Assembly (NCBI RefSeq): GCF_009928485.1
Contig: NZ_JAABNP010000005.1
Span: 62,001-126,000 of the forward strand
Length of the DNA stretch: 64,000 bases
Source of the DNA: Clostridium sp. C2-6-12
Lineage (GTDB): Bacteria; Bacillota; Clostridia; Clostridiales; Clostridiaceae
Direction: 5' to 3'
Below the pieces are notes generated by a model, which was not told the DNA's origin, searched no databases, and worked only from the letters and a program-made list of their open reading frames with translations. A program made the translations under genes and the position numbers. Of the stretch, positions 59,803-64,000 are shown one piece after another (positions within the stretch are counted from its first letter, which is position 1; each line of letters starts with the position of its first letter).

Positions 59803-62800
59803 ATGAGCGAGACTTTAAATAAAACTTTACTTAAAAAGTTTGCTGTTGATGCAAGAAATGAATTAAGAAAAAAAATTTCATTAAAAGCTTTATTGTATCA
59901 TATAACCAAAGAAGCTTCTGATAAAGATAGGGAAACTAATGGAAAAGAAACTTTTATAAAAAATGAAGAGGTTGTAATAGAGTTTAATAATCAAAAAAGA
60001 ACTTTATCAAAATTGGAAGCGAGTCAAAGAACTGCATTAATTGATAAAATTCAAAAAATAAATAAAGAAGGTAGAGATGGATTTGATGAAGTAATAGAGG
60101 AAGTTTCGTATACTTGGTTTAATAGATTTGTTGCCTTAAGATATATGGAGGTAAATGGATATCTTCAAAGTAGAGTAATGGTTTTAGGATCGAAGGATGG
60201 AAGTAATACGCCAGAGATAATCACAGAAGCTATGAATGTTAACTTACCTATTGATAAAAAATTAGTTTCTGAGTTGAAAATAGCTAATAAAAATGAAGAA
60301 TTATACAGCTATTTACTCGAACTTCAATGTAGTGAATTAAATAAATCTTTACCATTTATGTTTGAAAAGTTAGGACATTATGCAGAATTATTATTCCCAG
60401 TAGGTGTTATAAGCAGCAAATTCTTTAAAACTTTAGTAGATACTGAAAGTATAACAGAAGATGATTGGAGCAATGTAGAAATCATAGGATGGCTATATCA
60501 ATATTATATCTCAGAAGAAAAAGATAGAGTAATTAAAGCTAAAAAGAGATATAAAAAGAATGAAATACCATTTGCAACTCAATTATTTACACCAGATTGG
60601 ATTGTAAGATACATGGTTCAAAACTCATTAGGACGGTATTGGGTTGAATCACATAAAGAAGATGAAGATTTAAAAGAAAACTGGGAATTCTATTTAGAAA
60701 ATCCTGAAAAAGAATCTGATTTTGATGAGAAAATAGCACCTTATTTAAATAAGGAATTAGAAGTTGAAGATATTAAATGCTTTGATCCAGCTTGTGGCTC
60801 AGGTCATATACTTGTTTATATGTTTGATGTTCTTTACGAAATATATAGTAGATGTGGATATTCAAGAGGAGATATACCAATGCTTATTATAGAAAAAAAT
60901 CTATATGGGCTTGATATAGATAGAAGAGCCTATCAGTTAGCTTGTTTTGCTGTAATAATGAAAGGTATGTCATATGATAAGCTTCTCTTAAGAAAAATAG
61001 AAAGAGAAGTTGATAGAGAAGGAAAATACATTAATTTAAATATAGCTTGCATACAAGAAACTAATATTTTATATGAAGATGAAAATTCATCATTACATGA
61101 TAATATAGCTTTCTTAGCTGGAGAAGGAAGTGGAGAAAGCTATGATAATGTAAAAGCATTTGTAGAGAGCTTGAAAAATGCGAATACTTATGGATCTTTA
61201 ACTAAAATAGAAGGATTTGATAAAGAATTCTTAGAAAAAAGATTAGAAGATATAAAAAATAATCCTGGAACAGATTTATTTGGAAGTAAAGCAAGAGAAA
61301 AGTGGGAGTTTATATTAGAAGATTTAATAAAGCAAGCGTTTATAATGGAACAGACGTATGATATTTTAGTAACTAATCCTCCATATATGGGAAGTAAGTC
61401 TATGAATCCTATACTTGCAGAGTTTATAAAAGAAAATTTTAAAGATACAAAATCTGATTTATTTTCAGCATTTATAGAATATTGTTTTAAAATGGTTAGA
61501 AAAGAAGGCCATTTAGGAATGATAACGCCATTTGTGTGGATGTTTTTAGGTTCTTATGAGGCAGTTAGAAAATATATAGTTGAAAATAAAAATATAAGTT
61601 CTTTAATACAATTAGAATATAATTCTTTTCCAGAAGCGTGTGTTCCAGTTTGTACATTTACTTTACGAAATGAAAATATAAATTTAGATGGTGAGTATAT
61701 AAAGTTATCAGAATTTAGAGGCAGTGAACAACAAAAAGTGAAGACTATAGAGGCTATTAAAGATGCAAAAAAAGGGTATAGATATTCGTTTTTAAGTTCA
61801 AATTTCGATAAGATATTTGGATATCCAATAGCTTATTGGTTATCAAATAATATGGTGTCTTTATTTGATAATGATAAAAAATTAAACGATATAGCAGAAC
61901 TTAAAGTAGGATTGCAGACTGGGGATAATAATAAGTTTTTAAGATTTTGGCATGAGGTTAATTACAAGAGAATAGGATTTGATTTTAATAATATAACTGA
62001 AGCAAAAAATAGTAATAAAAAATGGTTTCCTTATAGCAAGGGGGGACAAGTAAGAAAATGGTATGGTAATAATGAATATGTAGTTGATTGGGAAGATGAT
62101 GGTATTAATATAAAAAGTTTTGATAAATCTGTTATTAGAAATAGTAATTATTATTTTAAAGAAGGGTTTTCGTGGTCAGATGTAACATCATCAAGCTTTG
62201 GAGCAAGATATGTTAAAAGAGGTTTTCTATTTGATACGGCTGGTCCAACTATGTTTGTTAATAATGAATATGATAAGAATATCATATTAGGATATATTAA
62301 TAGTAGTGTATTTCAAAGTTTATTGAATATATCTTGTCAGGGAATGCATTACAGTAATGGTGTTATATCAAGGTTTCCTATTTTGCAGATACCTCATGAA
62401 TATATAAAAATTAAAATCGATAATATTGTAAATGAAAATATAGAAATAGCAATGAATGATTGGAACAGCAGTGAAGTTTCATGGGAATTTAAAAAAAATA
62501 TATTTATTGGATCAAATAATATAAATAGCATTTCAGAGAAATATGATGCTTTGAATATTAAATATGATGATAGATTTAAAAAACTTAAAGTAAACGAGGA
62601 AAACTTAAATCGAATTTTTATTGATATATATGGTCTTCAAGATGAGATTGAAGCAGAAATAAATAATAAAGCCATAACATTGAGAGATTTTAGTAAAGAG
62701 GCAGTAATTAAATCATTTTTATCATATTTTATAGGTTGCCTATTAGGAAGATATTCATTAGATAAAGATGGACTTATTTTTGCAGGTGGAAATTTCGATA

Positions 62801-63420
62801 TGAATGAATATAATAAATTTGTACCTGATGAAGATAATATAATTCCAGTTTTAAATAGTGAAACTAAATACTTTGAAGATGATGTGATGGTTAGATTTGA
62901 AGAATTTTTAAAAGTTACTTTTAGCGAGGAATATTTATCAGAAAATATAGATTTTATTGCTGAAGTTCTTGAAAAGAAACCTAATGAAAGTTCAAGAGAA
63001 GCTATAAGAAGGTATTTTACTAATGAGTTCTTTGATGAGCATTGCAAAATGTATAAGAAACGCCCTATATATTGGTTATTTACTTCTGGTAAGAATAAAG
63101 CTTTTAGTTGTTTAGTTTATATGCACAGAATAGATAAAAATGTATTATCTAAAATGAGAATTGACTATGTTCAACCTCTACAAAATAAATTGGAAGTTGA
63201 GCAAAAAGATTTAATGGATACTTTAAATAGCGATGCAACTACTAAGGACAAAAAGGATGCCAAGAAAAAGCTTGGAATAGTTGAAAAGCAAATTGATGAA
63301 CTTAAAGTATTCCATGAAAAATTACGCCATATGGCAGATAAGCAAATCGAAATTGATTTAGATGATGGTGTTGTCTATAACCATGGATTATTTGGTGATT
63401 TAGTAGCTAAAATTAAATAG
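59803..63420 (+). CDS. pglX: BREX adenine methyltransferase PglX
   Basis: 1205 residues from the ATG at 59803 (MSETLNKTLLKKFAVDARNE), set by TTGGAGG at 59791; the frame's TTG at that point is part of the ribosome site. SAM motif I is CFDPACGSGHILVYMFDVL near residue 327, and the catalytic motif IV is VTNPPYMGS near 523 (NPPY, an N6-adenine methyltransferase). The C-terminal half should read the target site. PglX methylates a non-palindromic site on the host and, with the other Brx proteins, blocks phage replication. Length and order fit type 1 BREX. Confidence 0.96.
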   Translation: MSETLNKTLLKKFAVDARNELRKKISLKALLYHITKEASDKDRETNGKETFIKNEEVVIEFNNQKRTLSKLEASQRTALIDKIQKINKEGRDGFDEVIEEVSYTWFNRFVALRYMEVNGYLQSRVMVLGSKDGSNTPEIITEAMNVNLPIDKKLVSELKIANKNEELYSYLLELQCSELNKSLPFMFEKLGHYAELLFPVGVISSKFFKTLVDTESITEDDWSNVEIIGWLYQYYISEEKDRVIKAKKRYKKNEIPFATQLFTPDWIVRYMVQNSLGRYWVESHKEDEDLKENWEFYLENPEKESDFDEKIAPYLNKELEVEDIKCFDPACGSGHILVYMFDVLYEIYSRCGYSRGDIPMLIIEKNLYGLDIDRRAYQLACFAVIMKGMSYDKLLLRKIEREVDREGKYINLNIACIQETNILYEDENSSLHDNIAFLAGEGSGESYDNVKAFVESLKNANTYGSLTKIEGFDKEFLEKRLEDIKNNPGTDLFGSKAREKWEFILEDLIKQAFIMEQTYDILVTNPPYMGSKSMNPILAEFIKENFKDTKSDLFSAFIEYCFKMVRKEGHLGMITPFVWMFLGSYEAVRKYIVENKNISSLIQLEYNSFPEACVPVCTFTLRNENINLDGEYIKLSEFRGSEQQKVKTIEAIKDAKKGYRYSFLSSNFDKIFGYPIAYWLSNNMVSLFDNDKKLNDIAELKVGLQTGDNNKFLRFWHEVNYKRIGFDFNNITEAKNSNKKWFPYSKGGQVRKWYGNNEYVVDWEDDGINIKSFDKSVIRNSNYYFKEGFSWSDVTSSSFGARYVKRGFLFDTAGPTMFVNNEYDKNIILGYINSSVFQSLLNISCQGMHYSNGVISRFPILQIPHEYIKIKIDNIVNENIEIAMNDWNSSEVSWEFKKNIFIGSNNINSISEKYDALNIKYDDRFKKLKVNEENLNRIFIDIYGLQDEIEAEINNKAITLRDFSKEAVIKSFLSYFIGCLLGRYSLDKDGLIFAGGNFDMNEYNKFVPDEDNIIPVLNSETKYFEDDVMVRFEEFLKVTFSEEYLSENIDFIAEVLEKKPNESSREAIRRYFTNEFFDEHCKMYKKRPIYWLFTSGKNKAFSCLVYMHRIDKNVLSKMRIDYVQPLQNKLEVEQKDLMDTLNSDATTKDKKDAKKKLGIVEKQIDELKVFHEKLRHMADKQIEIDLDDGVVYNHGLFGDLVAKIK

Positions 63421-63431
63421 ATTTCATAAGA

Positions 63432-63465
63432 AAAGGGTCTTTTTGGCTCTTTTTCTTTGTTTCTG
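63432..63465 (+). terminator. Hairpin after pglX
   Basis: AAGGGTC (about 63434-63440) pairs with GGCTCTT (63445-63451) within an A-rich/T-rich frame, followed by TTTCTTT. It suggests partial termination before pglZ; a TATAAT at 63479-63484 with TTGTTT 16 bases upstream may be a separate pglZ promoter. Confidence 0.6.
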
Positions 63466-63541
63466 TTAATATATTCTATATAATATAAGTAGTAATATTG
63501 GATAAGAATATATAAAGAATTATTCTAATGGGAGTGAAATG

Positions 63542-64000
63542 ATGAGTGAACTAAATAATATTGTTAAGGCTTTAAAAGAAGAATTTTCAAAGTCTCCAGA
63601 GTATTGGGAAAAAAGAAGAATAATAATTTGGTATGATTATGATAAAGATTTTTTAGATGTTATAGACAAAGTTGCTATAGATAAAGTGAAAATTCATAAA
63701 TTAACTAATCATAATTATTTTTATACAAAGTATCTTTTAGAAGAAGAGGATACTGAAAGTAATTATCTAATATATATTAATAACCTTGAAGAAGAAAGTA
63801 ATAATTGGATCACTGATATAACATTATATAGTCAGAGCTTTTATGCTGATAGAACTTCTATGATTATGAGAGATTTAAATATAGAAGATAATTTAAGGCA
63901 TGTATTTTCAAAATATAAAGGATTTTTCTCAATAGATAATAATTGTAGTAGTTTCGGAAAAATAGTAAGTAGTGTAAATGAAAATAAAACTTTAGAACTT
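63542..64000 (+). CDS. pglZ: BREX phosphatase-like PglZ (5' end only)
   Basis: The frame opens at ATG 63542 after GGGAGTG and stays open to the window edge, giving 153 residues. MSELNNIVKALKEEFSKSPE and RRIIIWYDYDKDFLDVID match the PglZ N-terminus (WYDxDxxF). PglZ is an alkaline-phosphatase-superfamily protein required for BREX. The catalytic core and the expected brxL lie beyond the window. It follows pglX by 121 bases, the usual type 1 order. Confidence 0.93.
   Translation, partial: MSELNNIVKALKEEFSKSPEYWEKRRIIIWYDYDKDFLDVIDKVAIDKVKIHKLTNHNYFYTKYLLEEEDTESNYLIYINNLEEESNNWITDITLYSQSFYADRTSMIMRDLNIEDNLRHVFSKYKGFFSIDNNCSSFGKIVSSVNENKTLEL

Noticed and set aside
1..64000. tRNA genes, especially near the giant RNAs as reported for similar families
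   Set aside because: No cloverleaf with GTTCRANNC and matching acceptor stem was recognised by eye anywhere in the window; a tRNA scan could still find one.

Overview
The window looks like a low-GC, endospore-forming Clostridium chromosome. Reasons: strongly AT-rich DNA, AGGAGG-type ribosome sites, frequent TTG/GTG starts, the sporulation pair yqfC-yqfD, a CotS-like spore coat protein, a ppdK gene next to an HTH-CBS regulator, and housekeeping gene order (hrcA-grpE-dnaK-dnaJ; rpsU-yqeY; ybeY-dgkA-era-recO; dnaG-rpoD-trmK) typical of clostridia. Species was not determined; the Clostridium beijerinckii/saccharoperbutylacetonicum group is an informed guess.

1-33.2 kb is core chromosome: heat-shock genes, a siroheme sulfite/nitrite reductase, trmB, the prmA-rsmE-mtaB-HIT-rpsU-yqeY block, sporulation yqfCD, pgpH, ybeY, a dgkA-PAP2 fusion, era, recO, an HTH-CBS regulator with ppdK, a GNAT enzyme, a spore-coat kinase-like protein, dgt, dnaG, rpoD, trmK, a Nif3-like protein and the RNase P RNA (rnpB). 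Imperfect inverted repeats of one family sit directly before the ribosome sites of several of these genes.

At 33.6 kb an integrated element begins immediately after rnpB. It has a tyrosine integrase and XRE repressor facing left, then Cro-like, Xis-like, replication organizer, DnaC-like loader, AbrB-like and BRO/KilAC antirepressor genes facing right. No capsid, terminase, tail or conjugation genes were found. It continues as a gene-sparse accessory zone (40-54.5 kb) with DUF1659, DUF2922 and YvrJ proteins, an RHH protein, a private sigma-70-like factor, a cell-wall amidase, a lipoprotein, a retropepsin-like protease and several very small proteins.

The most unusual content lies at 45.3-50.6 kb. 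Two long non-coding stretches, one on the minus strand (about 45295-46537) and one on the plus strand (about 49635-50486), are diverged copies of the same large RNA in opposite orientation. Helices match by compensatory base changes, not just identity, and wobble pairs fix the sense strand of both. A second structured element occurs twice in the window: before trmB, and immediately 5' of the minus-strand giant RNA. Five promoters around the private sigma factor share a CATATATC box, suggesting a small regulon that includes DUF1659-DUF2922, 13 kb away.

The window ends in a type 1 BREX anti-phage operon (brxA, brxB, brxC, pglX and the start of pglZ; brxL would lie outside). No right-hand attachment site is visible, so the element either runs past the window with BREX as cargo or has lost its right end.
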